Source: Bathynomus jamesi | Lineage: Eukaryota; Arthropoda; Malacostraca; Isopoda; Cirolanidae | Reading direction: 5' to 3' | DNA length: 64,000 nt | NCBI GenBank assembly: GCA_023014485.1 | Contig: JAJOZX010000919.1 | Location: 471,001 to 535,000, forward strand | Shown here: piece by piece, positions 51,746 through 62,253 of the stretch | How the letters are laid out: every line of letters begins with the position of its first letter | Position numbering within the stretch: position 1 is the first letter of the stretch | Program-made: the position numbers and the translations under genes | Notes under the pieces: model-generated | Seen by the model: the letters and a program-made list of their open reading frames with translations, nothing else | Databases searched by the model: none | Told to the model about the DNA's origin: nothing

Positions 51746-52861
51746 ATGTACACCTTCCTTAGGAATTACATCATCGGCCATACGAACAATGCGGATGACT
51801 AGTATTGAGGCCAGAATTAATGATTAGAAAAGGATGAAAAATAGTCACGCACCACACGTTCAACAGCTGACAAAGGACTAACATCTGGGGTCCAGAGAAA
51901 GGTGGAAGATGGTGAGTGAGGTATCACACGGGACGCCAAGCCGTTATCATACTCCAGACATGCGATGAGCATTCAAAATAACAAAAAGGCGGAAAAATGC
52001 GAGTGCGATGATGCAGAGGTGATGTATGATGATTCGGAGGTTATATATAGAGGGGGTTAATGCAAAGAAGCGGATGTGCGACGATTTGAATTGCGAGTTG
52101 TCTGTATATAAAATCATGGAAATACAATATATGTACTTTGGTTGTCAAGAGTACAGTTCGACAAAACGTTTACATTATTTAAAGTTGTTCTCAAGGACCA
52201 AATTTTGAGTGCATTCAAATATCATGTACGTAACAATTCTTGTATGATGTATGGCTGTATTGAAATACAGTACAGTTGAAGTACAGTACTCCCGTGGCAT
52301 TAAGTAGAGTGTATTAATAAGAGTATTGTGCATTAATCTCGCCGAGAAAATTAAATTTCATCAAGGACCAAATGTTACTAATTAGTTGTTTTCTAAAGTT
52401 TTTCGCTGAAAAGAAAATATTTAAAATAGTAATTTTGGTTGCTTTTTCAATATTTCCCTGATTTTGTTTTTTTCGCCGGTATACTTTTAATTTGAATGAA
52501 ATTATAATGATGCCCATGTAAGCATATAAAAAACCATTGTAGATTACAGAGAATATATCTGGTCTCGTTTTCTAAAAGTAAAGGACAAAAAAATACAAGA
52601 ATAGTGGAACAATCCAATAAAACAAATCAAAAGTTAAAAATTAAGCACGAAAACCTTTTGTTAATTAACAAGGTAGCTATTTAAGTAAAAAAGTAATTAT
52701 GTAGTTGCCGAAAAAAAGATAAACTTGAGCCTTAATGAACAGTTCGAGAAAGAATATTGCTCCAATTTCACCCAGAAAGAAATTAGTTCCGAACGAAAAA
52801 TTCTCAATTTCGCTAGAAAATAGTGATCTCCCGTATTTGTTGTAACAATTCTAGCATATAA
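51746..52861. other. no gene seen
   Basis: Mixed sequence; parts of 51990-52215 look like a diverged inverted echo of 50980-51260 (GATGATTCGGAGG against GATGATGTGGAGG; GCGAGTTGTCTGTATA against TATACAGACAACTCGC). Confidence 0.5.
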
Positions 52862-53169
52862 TATACCGCCGGGTGTTGCATATTAATGTCCTCTATTTAG
52901 AAAGCTATTATTCCGCTTGCATTTATTTCAGGGCGTGAAATATATGAAAATGGTAATAAGCATGTTTAAGTTTATTGCCTAAAATTATTATTAAGATATT
53001 ACAAGTGGAAGTCAAGTTAAAAACCCCAAATTAGCATTATAAAGATGAAGTTCTGAAAGAATTAAAAGTAAGATATGAGCAGGCGCTACCTGTCCTCCGG
53101 TGGATGAAGTTGGACCTACGACGCATATGCGCATTAGGTTTAGGCCGATATTGTAATATCTTTAACAAT

Positions 53170-54484
53170 ACCAACTTTATTTACATTTTAATGGAAAAGT
53201 GGTCCCATTGAAGAACGGCGGCTGGATATACTCCTCCGAGATTTGCTGTCAACATTGTTCGATGCGTTGTTGGAGATCCTGCAATGTATTGAACCGTGTC
53301 TGGCGGTCGGCATTTTTGGTGAATATGGAGGCCATTCATTATATCTGTTGAACTTAGGACCATTTTCAGAGAGATTTATTATTGCACGATGTGAATGAAG
53401 GAGCGACTGTCCTGTACGAAAATGAAATCATCATTGTAATATACTGTGTTCTTACATTTTTTTACACATTTTTATTAAATCTTGAGAACTGATGAAAAAT
53501 AATCCGGTTTTCCTTTCCCAAGAAACAACACGAAGCAATAATCTTTAAGGAAATTTGTGATCTTTTACGGTAAAGCAGTTGTGGATAAACATTATTTTGA
53601 GGATGTGGAATAAGTTCGGTTGTTTGGTTGATTTGTTCGAACTTGTAAAGTAAAATTTTTTTCCATTTTGGAAGTGCGTAGTTTTATTTCGCAAGAAAAT
53701 CTCCGATAAAATGGGCGATATCTGCTCAAACGTCTCAATTTCATGGCTTGGGTAATGCTATGTGCTTGTAAACGCCGATAGGTGTTTAGTCTGATGATGT
53801 CCTTATTATTCAGTTCGTCCTGTATATGGAGTATGCTTCTCGTGTGTGAGGGGACTCAACTCGCACAGTTCTACTTGACCGAGTGAAATCAAAGGCTTTT
53901 CGTCTCGTCAATTCCCCACCTCTTACTGACTGTCTTCAATCCCTCTCTTTTTGCCACAATGTTGTCCCACTCTCTCTTTGCTATCGCTATTATAACAGAC
54001 ATTGCTCTTCTGAACTCTCTAACTGCATGCCTCCTCCTTTAAGGAGAGCACGCAGTACCAGACTTTCGACACATTCTCATTATTTTTCTGTTCAACTCTC
54101 TAACGCGAGGGTTAATAGGTATTTTCAGTCTTTTGTCTACTCAGCCCGTCAGCTCTGGAACAATCTTCCTCAATCCATCTTTCCCCATCTCTATGACCTC
54201 CAATCTTTCAAACGCAGAGTGTCCAGGCATCTCGAAAACGTTGGACCTTGATTTTGGCTCTCTTCTTCCTCTATGGAGGGGGTGTTTTTGCGGACATTCG
54301 CCTTTGGCTCCTTCCTGCATAAAAAAAACACGAGCGTCTGAAAATTCCTATATACAGTATATAATTTACGTGCTATGGCTCTCTGGGACAAACGCGTGCC
54401 TGGTTGATCTCGTGACAACACTAGTTCCTTAGCTTGCTCTCGATTTTGTGGCGTTTGAATTGTTCGTGGGTATCCACTATTCAT
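53170..54484 (-). pseudogene. Tc1-like transposase, in two halves around a LINE insertion
   Basis: N-terminal half 54484 to about 54340: MNSGYPRTIQTPQNREQAKE, LVLSRDQPGTRLSQRAIARK L, a helix-turn-helix of Tc1/mariner type. The C-terminal half, read in shifted frames, has FIFVQDSRSFIHIVQ (degraded D2 block) near 53410, NEWPPYSPK at about 53335 (where SPDLNPIE is expected), and RFNTLQDLQQRIEQC near 53285, ending PPFFNGTTFPLKCK at 53170. The catalytic triad cannot be read intact. Old element. Confidence 0.68.
53830..54350 (+). pseudogene. LINE C-terminal fragment (5'-truncated insertion)
   Basis: MEYASRVXGDSTRTVLLDRV-type text leads into KSKAFRLVNSPPLTDCLQSL, SLCYRYYNRHCSSELSNCMP, PPLRRARSTRLSTHSHYFSV, RVNRYFQSFVYSARQLWNNL and SFKRRVSRHLENVGP with a stop at 54251. 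This is the usual end of RTs of Jockey/RTE-like LINEs from arthropods. A short 3' UTR follows up to a run of A (54320). 5' truncation is typical of target-primed insertion. Another 3' end of the same family lies at 55475-55815. Confidence 0.8.
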
Positions 54485-55027
54485 TTTATTTATTGCAACA
54501 GAGCCTGCTTTTTCCGGACGCTGAATCGCACGATTAACACTTTACAATTCGGTGTTTTCCTGGGTGCTCAGAGATTATAATTTTACTGCGTTGTCTCCTT
54601 TCTTCAAAACAATATCTTGATCACAGCGAGATTACTTTTTGCTATCATTTTCATACAGCTTAATTTTATTTTTTTTGCAAGAAGCTAAACCGTGGTCAGA
54701 AGAGTTAAGGTAAACAAACGACACTGTTTTAATTCATAACGCCCACTGGCTGAGCTCAATGATACGCTTGCGATCGTCGTTCCAAACTGATTTATTAGAG
54801 GACAGACAGCACCCGCTCATATCTTACTTTTCATGCTTGGAAGGTTTCATTTCTAAACGCTAATTTGGTTATAACTTGACTTCCGCTTCTGATGTCTTAA
54901 TAAAATTTTACTGAAAGGAACTTAGATATGTTTATTACTACTTTTATAGATTTCACCGCCCTGAAATAAGTGCAAGTGAAATGGCAACATTTCAAGTGGA
55001 GGACGTTTATTTTGCGCCACCCGGTAT

Positions 55028-55474
55028 ATAAATAGTCTGCGGTTCCAGTGTGGACAGTGTAGAGCAGAGAATTGAAGTAATTACCATCTAATTGGTCTAT
55101 TGTTTCAAGTGGGCGTGGCTTACTCGATCTGCCATTGAATCTTATTAAATAAAGGAGCAGTAAAACGTATTACCAAATAAATAGTTTTTATTGTTTAGTT
55201 CCTTCATTTTAGTTATCATTATTCACTACAAACACTAAGTTATAAGTATATAGTCTCGCTTTTCAATGGCGGACTACTTGGGGGCGTGTATCTTCTGGCT
55301 GAGAGTGATGCTCTCCAAAATTGCTTTTTCGTTAGGAGCACCTCCTGCAGAAGCAGGCAACCTTTTGCACCCGGGTAGAAGGGTGAGGACAAGGGTAACG
55401 CTACTTTCTCGTGTGCCAGGTAGGAATACTGTTAGACTGTGTTTACTTGCAGCTTTCATCTATATATATATATA
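55028..55474. other. no gene seen
   Basis: AT-rich to 55260, then a GC-richer patch 55265-55460 with open frames on both strands but no recognisable protein. Ends with TATATATATATATAGATGAAAGCTGC, a hairpin with CTTTCATCTA before it. Confidence 0.45.
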
Positions 55475-55815
55475 GATGAAAGCTGCGTGTATTCTCCTTT
55501 AAGGAGGGCTTGCAGCACCAGACTTTCGACACATTCTCATTCCTTTTCTGTCCAACTATCTGATGCAAGGGTTAATCGGTATTATCAGTCTTTCATCTAC
55601 TGAACCTGTCAACTTTGGAACAATCTTCCTTAATCCATCGTTCTTCCTGTCGATGACCTTCAATCTTTCAAACGCATAGTGTCCAGGCAACTCAAAAACT
55701 CTGGATTTTTATTTTGGCTCTCTTCTCTTTCTATGGGGTAGGGGGATTTTTGCGGGCTTTGCCCTTGGCCCTTCCTTTCTATGTAAAGTGTATATACGAG
55801 TAAATACAGTATATT
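55475..55815 (+). pseudogene. second copy of the LINE 3' end
   Basis: Parallels 54030-54340: TTTAAGGAGGGCTTGCAGCA, CCAGACTTTCGACACATTCT, CAATCTTTCAAACGCATAG and the GGGGTAGGGGGATTTTTGCG 3' UTR. Frame destroyed by indels (PSRMTF-type changes). Same strand as the other copy. Confidence 0.8.
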
Positions 55816-56359
55816 TGGGTGTGAATAACTGTTCAGGATCGATCTGTGCTTCATATTTCTGCAGCATTTCGCCTCATTTAAGGGATTTGTTGAAGGAGAC
55901 AGTTGCTTTCAACTCTCATCCTGCCCTTACAGTAATACCAAATAAATTATAATTCCAAAAGTGTGCAGAGTAATATTGAAGTGAATGAATGCTTTTAGAT
56001 ACATGATTTATGTTACCCTTTGGAAAATTCAGCATTTCAGTTACACTCCAGTTTAGCTACTAGGATGTGGTTAGTTGTGGTCATATGCGTAACATCACTA
56101 CCCGTTATATCAACGAGGTTAAGTGACGATGGGTCTGATCAGTAGTTGAATGAGTGACCTCCCTTTGGGTTCAGATGATGTAGCGACCCGTGGTTCATCT
56201 CACGTTGAGCTGAAAATCTACTCTGCTACTACAGTTTTAGGTACTACTTACGTTTCCGGGTCCCAACATATACTGTATTTAATGCAAACCTACAATTGTG
56301 AGTAATACGTATCCGGTGAATGAAACCATTCATTCTAACTTCTTTTGGATCTTGTGGGT
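55816..56359. other. no gene seen
   Basis: No recognisable feature. Confidence 0.5.
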
Positions 56360-56580
56360 CCATCATTTTTGACAACAATTAAAACTAACGAAAAGATCAC
56401 GACTTAACCTAACCAATCGTCAAGGCGTACAGTTGACCTAACCGGGCATTCAATTAACCTAACTAGTAGAAGTAGGAGGAGATTAATTGAATGCCCGGTT
56501 AGGTCAACTGTACGCCTTGACGATTGGTTAGGTTAAGTCGTGATATTTTCGTTAGTTTTAATTGTTGTCAAAAATGATGG
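56360..56580. mobile_element. 221-bp near-perfect fold-back
   Basis: CCATCATTTTTGACAACAAT to ...CCGGGCATTCAATTAA and the complement, arms of about 96 bp around a 24-bp spacer (CTAGTAGAAGTAGGAGGAGA). Only one mismatch seen (AAAAGATCAC against AAAATATCAC). It carries the same ACTTAACCTAACCAATC and GGCGTACAGTTGACCTAACC core as 25725-25803 and 49911-50114. Confidence 0.93.
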
Positions 56581-56589
56581 ATTATAACC

Positions 56590-57000
56590 GGCCAGAGCTG
56601 GGCATTTGCGGCATATTTTGCGGTACTGCGGTACTGCGGTACTACCGCAAACCGCAAACCGGAACCGCATAACGCAGTACCGCAAAGAATGGTTTTACCA
56701 TCAAACGTACGATTGTTAATTGGACTTAATATTTATTTTTATTTAATTTGGTGACCCTTATGCTTTAGGCCTTACTGGGCTCTCAAATTAATTAAAAGAT
56801 AACACATCCCTTCATAGATAGTTATGATTAAATAATATCTTTAAATATCATGTAATATTAAACAATATAAAATTTAGGAGACAAATAATTCGTTAATTAT
56901 TCAAAAGCCATTTTGATATATAATTAATTTTGTAAAAAAGACATTACAAATTATAACCAATATTTAATCATTAACATTCTTTTCGTTAACCTGTTAGTGC
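56590..57000 (+). mobile_element. hAT-like end with GCGGTACT repeats
   Basis: CAGAGCTGGGCATTTGCGGC followed by iterated GCGGTACT and facing AGTACCGC / AAACCGC words. Resembles a hAT terminus of the same style as those at 1854, 35490 and 51381, but no opposite end is found; the right edge is a guess. Confidence 0.5.
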
Positions 57001-57635
57001 CCATTGGTAGAATTTCCTACCGACAAAATTGTTTGTTATTATTGCATCGCTTTTCCTTGTATTCGCGTGATCTTCGGTATGAGTCATTGATATGACGCAA
57101 TCTTTTAGATTGCGTCATATCAGTGACGCCACTCTAAAAGATTAAATATGTCATATCAGTGTAGTGGGTGGATGTGTGTAAATGTGAATAATTTTAATAC
57201 ATTTTGAATTACAATATTAGAATAAAATAATATTTTGCGAGTTGTGTATAGAATTATATGGCTGAATTATTAGGCTAAGTTTCTTAGAATTCAGAGTGTA
57301 ATTTGGTATGCGTACATGTAAACGTAAATGTATACGTGTGTACGTTTTTTTAAATACTTGTTGGTTTTTCGTTTTCAGTATGTACTGTATGTATACAAGT
57401 GTGTACACGTCTATCTGTAGGGATACACGCAATATTGAGTGTGTGTGTGTACGCGTGTGTATATTTTAACCCATTTTATGTTGAACTTGTGACTTGAAAT
57501 TAATTATGAGTGTTGTGGTTGGTTTTAAGTGGGTTTTAATTGAGTTTTAAGTATATTTTCGTTGTGTCTTTCTTAGGTTTTCAATTACACTTAATTAAGT
57601 GATTTGTTTCAGGAAAAAACTACATAAGCATATTA
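57001..57635. other. no gene seen
   Basis: Contains one strong hairpin (57088-57122) and TG/TA-rich stretches. Confidence 0.5.
57088..57122. repeat. perfect 15-bp hairpin
   Basis: TGATATGACGCAATC, loop TTTTA, GATTGCGTCATATCA. A third half-copy (ATATGTCATATCAGTG) follows at 57147. No T run follows, so not a Pol III terminator. Confidence 0.85.
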
Positions 57636-57653
57636 TATATATATATATATATA

Positions 57654-57697
<44 letters not shown>
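57636..57697. repeat. compound microsatellite (TA)n(TC)n
   Basis: Two adjoining dinucleotide tracts. Confidence 0.95.
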
Positions 57698-57700
<3 letters not shown>

Positions 57701-58286
57701 ATATATAAAGCCGGCAAGGATGAAATATCACGTCATAAAGAGGGCCTACCTAAGATTAGATTTTACTCTTTGCACCGCCTCTCCATAGCAACTTCTGGTA
57801 ACAGTTCTAAGAAATTTTGTGTTGGTGCCTCGAAAGCCAATTTGGCACTCCTGTAGGAGGAGTCTATCGACTTTAATAGGATCTAGGAAGCATTATAATA
57901 ATTTCCAAATTCTCTTCTAATCCGATCGAGAGCTTCTCCGACGAGTTTCAGGTTTTGAACAGTGAAAACTCAATTAAATATGTAAGTTATTTCGGTTCAA
58001 ATTTTAATTTTGGACGGATTTATTTTCCAAATTAATTTTTTTTCTCTTTTTTTTAAAATTCTGCAAAGAAATTCTTGCGGTTTTTTTAGACGCCTTTTTC
58101 GTTTGTAATGTATAAACATGCCTTAGCATGTTGCGACCGAGCATTTTAATTGAGCATTATATGAACATGTTTAAACATGCGTAGAGCATGTTTTGTAAGT
58201 GAAGAAGCGAATATTGTTTGAAACATAATTTTGTTAATTACTGTAAAATAATATAATATTTGAAGATTTAAACATATTTTAAACAT

Positions 58287-58317
<31 letters not shown>

Positions 58318-58344
58318 CTCGTTGAAGTTCCATGTGTTGGTCTC
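57698..58344. other. no gene seen
   Basis: AT-rich with a TA run at 58287-58313. GAACATGTTTAAACATGCG and TAGAGCATGTT at 58160-58190 form short palindromic words. Confidence 0.5.
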
Positions 58345-58369
58345 TTCACATGAAGGTCAAGCTGGTAGC

Positions 58370-59000
58370 CCCGCCTCTAGGCCTGGCTTGGTGGAGGAGC
58401 GAGTTGCTCTCTTGCGCTCTCCACCGCACATAGCCAGGTATACCCGGCTCATCTGGTACCGTCCTGAGCTAGGCATCTAGTCTTCTCTTGAAGACTTCAA
58501 CTTTGACCCCTGTAACGTTTCTGAGGTTCTTTGGAAGCTGGTTAAAAAGTCTTGGCCCCCTAACAACAAAGCTATTTTCCTTCAGTGTTGAAGAGGTCTC
58601 TTGTCGAGCTTTTAATTTGGGAACACTAAACATTCTACCTTTCCTATTTTCCAGCGTTGTTTGGGTGGTAATTGGGTTTAGTTTGAGGTTTGGTACTAGT
58701 TTTTCGATCATTTTCCATATGTAGATTATGGTGTACCTCTGTCTTCTTCTTTCCTGGGAGTGCAGATTTAGTTTACGTAGTCTTTATCAGTAATTGAGTT
58801 CTTTGCAGCCATCAGTCTTAACTGTGAAATGACTCTGAGTTTCTTGTAATTCATTAGTTTCTTCCTTTTTATTTTGGGACGTCAAGACTGAGCAGTATTC
58901 AAATTTTGGTATAATCAATGTTTTTAGCAGGGGAATCATTACTGTCTTGTCCCTTCTTTTGAACGTTCTTAGTACCTGTCCCACCACTTTTTGCTTTATT
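58370..59000 (-). pseudogene. LINE RT thumb and C-terminus
   Basis: KVVGQVLRTFKRRDKTVMIP, LLKTLIIPKFEYCSVL (thumb), then after stops RKGRMFSVPKLKARQETSS, TLKENSFVVRGPRLFNQLPK, NLRNVTGVKVEVFKRRLDA and a tail with SRVYLAMCGGERKRATRSS. LFNQLPKNLRN is the counterpart of LFNSLPQYLRD in the 6.2-9.3 kb copy. The palm with the catalytic aspartates is missing between this part and the linker. Confidence 0.82.
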
Positions 59001-59079
59001 TATCGCTATCTGATTTTGTGTTTCGAACCTGCAGCTTTTTAAACCTGCAGCTGAATGTGGTTTCATTTGTCCTATAGCT

Positions 59080-60237
59080 CTCCTAGGCTAAAATCAAAGT
59101 CTGTTATACACTCTCCTTGCAATTTCTCTTCAAAGAATGCATCTATGTCAGGTATCACTTTGTCACTTTTTGAGGTACCGAAGACTGATTCATACTGGGC
59201 TCTCAATGTTTCAGATATTTCTTTTAGATCGTCGGTTAGTTCATCATTTCTCTTTCTTAAGGGCCCGATAGTGGCACGTGTTTTTGTTTTCCTTTTCGCA
59301 TAGCTATAGAAGTACTTTGGATTTTCCTTTATTGCTTCTACCGCCTTTTCCTCCTCCCTCTCTGTATGGCCCTTAATCAGGGTTTGTATTTCCTTATCGA
59401 TGCTCTCCAGTTTTTCTTGTGTTACTTCCCTGGCACTGTTATCTCTGCAGTTAGCTAATGTCGCCGCTACTTTCTTTCTCTTGCGGAATATTCTTCGCTG
59501 CCTCTCTAGCCAGTTCCTCTTTCCCTTTGGCTGTGATTTCGGAGCATATTTTCTAAAATTCTCAGCGTCTTTTCTCCCAAGGTTGTTAGCATTTCTTCAG
59601 TTGTTTTATTCTCTAAAACTGTTCTCCAGTCTATTTGGGCCATGTGTGATCTGATTGTATCCCAATTTTATAGTCTTGGAGTATAAGTTGAAGACCCCAA
59701 ATTTGCTTCTTTCTTCAATATGTGTATTGTCTTTTAATGTTGTCGCCATATTTGTTGATATCTCGTTTTAAGTTGTGGTCTGAGATAATACTTGGGGTTA
59801 TTTTTATATCCGCAATGAAGGTCTTGTTATTCGTGAATACCAGATCTAGGCAGTTATTTTTTCTGGTATTTTCTGTTATGTCCTGTGTCAGCATAAACTC
59901 GTTTGTGAGAGCCATCAACATTTTTGCTTGCTTTCTGGTCTTCTCTTTTGACCCCCTTGTCCTGGTGTATGCATATATATTCCTATCCACCTTTTTGTAT
60001 TTTATAAATAGGAAATTAAAGTCTCCGCAGAGCATTATATTGGAGGATGGAGGTTTATGGCCTTTATTAGGTTTCTGATATCATCAATGGCATCCGAGAA
60101 TTTTTCGGTTGGAGTGTTTGGAGGTATATAGATGACTATCAGTATCAGTTTAGTTTTTCTATTTTCACTGCTAGGAGTTCCACAAAGTTGTTTGATTTAC
60201 TTATTACCGTCTCTGTCATATGACCTTCATGTACATA
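59080..60237 (-). pseudogene. LINE endonuclease second half and linker
   Basis: Endonuclease part: MLCGDFNFLFIKYKKVDRNI (GDFN motif), ENTRKNNCLDLVFTNN and ITPSIISDHNL (catalytic SDH). Linker: MAQIDWRTVLENKTTEEML, RNWLERQRRIFRKRKKVAAT, then VEAIKENPKYFYSYAKRKTK, TRATIGPLRKRNDELTDDLK, ending FEEKLQGECITDFDFSL. The IKENPKYFYSYAKRK block equals IKENSKFFFSYAKRK of copy 2. Reading needs several frame changes. Confidence 0.82.
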
Positions 60238-60521
60238 CAGGGTGTTTCAGGAGGAAAGGTCAATACTTCGGGAGGTGATAGTATCGGTCATTGTGAGAAA
60301 AAAAGTTCATATGAATATGTGTCTAATTCTGAATGGTTACGGAGATAGAGCTGTTTGAATCTACAAATACGAAAGCATTGTTAATGGTAATCAAGAAAGA
60401 GAAACCAATTACTGTTTCTAACATTTAATGTTTAAACATTGGCATTTTGAATGGTATCAGATACAGAAATGACAAATTTGTTACAGTTTACAATACGTTT
60501 TCGAAAATCCCACCGTCAACC

Positions 60522-60790
60522 TCAATGCACTTTGCAATTCGTGTGCGAAGATCGCGTGTTGCTCGTCTGAGTTGATCTTAACGTTCTTTTATGCGGGCAG
60601 CAGCATCCAAAATGCACGCGAGCAATTCGTCCCGTGTATCCACCTTTCTTTTGTAACCTTGACTTTTCATCCACCCCCACACACAATAATCTAACGGAGA
60701 GAGGTTTGGAGACCTTGGTGGCCATTGAATGGGACCACCGCGGCCGATCCATCGACCAGGGAAAGTTTGATTTAGGTATTGCATCACGAC
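60522..60790 (-). pseudogene. Tc1/mariner transposase C-terminal part
   Basis: VVMQYLNQTFPGRWIGRGGP then IQWPPRSPNLSPLDYCVWGW with the third Asp, MKSQGYKRKVDTRDELLAC, and in the next frame RRATRDLRTRIAKCIEVDGG IFENV, the usual C-terminus. Separated from the catalytic N-terminal part by the hAT-like insertion at 60791; the two halves share GTCGTGAT, the TSD. Confidence 0.85.
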
Positions 60791-61370
60791 CAATGTTCCC
60801 TCTCATTTTTTTTAGTCCGTGTGCGCAAGAAATTTTCGTTGTGCATACATTTAGATTCATGATGAAAAATTGTGCAAACTTTCTGAGCGCTATTATCTTC
60901 AAAATAAAATATATATAAATATTAAATACTTAAAAATATTCCATAAGGTGATAGCTTGATCATTACGATACTATTAAATGGATATTAAAAAACTGTTACA
61001 ATATTATATATTCTTAAAAAAGAAAAACATTTTATCCATTCTAAAAATATGAATAAAATAAAAATAGTAAAATAAAATTAAACAAAAAGAAATAAAATAA
61101 AAATAATTAATTGAAAATGACTATTTTAGTTATCATTTCTCAAAACAATTTTTAGCATTTGGCAATTTAAAATAGACTATCAAGATTAATACATGATTTT
61201 GTCCATTCACAAAATAGGAATAAAATAAAAAATAATTTTATTTTTTATGAATTATGAGATAATTGCTATTCGTTTTTATGCAAAAATAAGAAAGAGAAGG
61301 TTTATATTCAATGCAAATACATAGAGTAAAAAAAAAATCCGTATTGCGTAATTCATGCGTCTAGTACGAA

Positions 61371-61440
61371 TCATCGCCGCCGACTCATCGCCGCCGATTC
61401 ATCGCCGCCAACTCATCGCCGCCAACTCATCGCCGAATGC
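61371..61440 (+). repeat. CATCGCCGCC repeat block
   Basis: Five consecutive units of about 15 bp (CTCATCGCCGCCAA and variants). An inverted counterpart (TTGGCGGCGATGAG...GGCGGCGATGG) lies at 61955-62000, so the two bracket about 0.5 kb, including the CCTAACC tract and the short frame. May be a second, nested non-autonomous element. Confidence 0.8.
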
Positions 61441-61575
61441 ACCGTTGCCAAATAATGTTTTGTATAATTTATTAATCTTTCTTTAGTGCGATGATAGGTA
61501 CTGAAGGAAATTAAAAACACTTGCAACAACCATTCAAAACATAACTAATTATATTTATATAATATTTTATTTATA

Positions 61576-61627
61576 TAACCTAACCCAACCCAACCTAACC
61601 TAACCCAACCCAACCTAACCTAACCTT
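61576..61627 (+). repeat. (CCTAA)n / CCCAACC telomere-like tract
   Basis: Alternating CCTAA and CCCAA units, about 50 bp, immediately before the coding-like segment. Confidence 0.85.
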
Positions 61628-61629
61628 CA

Positions 61630-61782
61630 CCAATTAACATTATAGATGCCTTATACAAAATACAGAAGAGTCGAGATATGTATCTCGAACAACTTGTAGG
61701 AGGTCATGCTCCACCTTCAAAGTTAAAAAAATATCGTGATGCTGATGACCGTATATTAAAACTAGTTTTAAGCTTTGAGTAA
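61630..61782 (+). other. short coding-like segment, unidentified
   Basis: Frame to TAA at 61780-61782: PINIIDALYKIQKSRDMYLE QLVGGHAPPSKLKKYRDADD RILKLVLSFE. The composition is protein-like and unlike its AT-rich surroundings. It is preceded by a pyrimidine-rich tract ending in TATAG, so it could be a terminal exon of the nested element's ORF. I recognise no family. Confidence 0.35.
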
Positions 61783-62253
61783 CGATCACCATTAGAATAT
61801 TTACGTGGGATTGCCTACAATTACCACTAATTAAAATCTGAACCTTTTAATCTTTTTTTAACGTCGTAGAATAAAGAGTTTCTAACGATTTTTAATTTTT
61901 TAAAGCTCTAATCTTCAAAAATAAATTTAATTTATTTTTTGAAAAAATGGAGTTGAGTTGGCGGCGATGAGTTGGCTGGAGTTGAGTTGGCGGCGATGGA
62001 TCGTCCCATCCCGATTGCGCGGACGTCGGCGAAGTTGGGCGGAAGGGGTTAATACTTAAAAGAACGACTATAGAGTATGTTGATGCAAATGGTCAGACCT
62101 TGTGTGACGGGATATTTTTGAAATTACTTCATTTACTGTCGTGACTCATGATAAGCTTGAGCCTGTGCGCATTTTATTTTGCTGTGTGCGCGGGTTTCAC
62201 AACGCGTGTGCGCGCGCACACGCGCACACCTTAGAGGGAACATTGATCACGAC

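Larger units (their letters stand above)
52862..55027 (-). mobile_element. Tc1/mariner-like element with about 230-bp TIRs, split by a LINE tail
   Basis: Left TIR 52862-53110 and right TIR about 54790-55027 are diverged inverted copies. Shared words include TTATTTCAGGGCG.TGAAAT, GGAAGTCAAGTTA and AAGTAAGATATGAGC. The element carries a decayed minus-strand transposase interrupted by the plus-strand LINE 3' end at about 53830-54350. Confidence 0.8.
60791..62245. mobile_element. hAT-like element with perfect 8-bp TSD
   Basis: Ends CAATGTTCCCTCT and complement AGAGGGAACATTG; ATCACGAC is duplicated at 60783-60790 and 62246-62253. 1455 bp. Inside are CA/GTGCGCGC words near both ends, an AT-rich left half, two CATCGCCGCC blocks, a CCTAACC tract and one short coding-like segment (61630-61782). 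Confidence 0.92.

Noticed and set aside
51390..51762. Cys/Ala-rich frames CGATFLVALALAAQ resembling a secreted or metal-binding protein
   Set aside because: Created by TTGCGGCGCAAC words duplicated in tandem.
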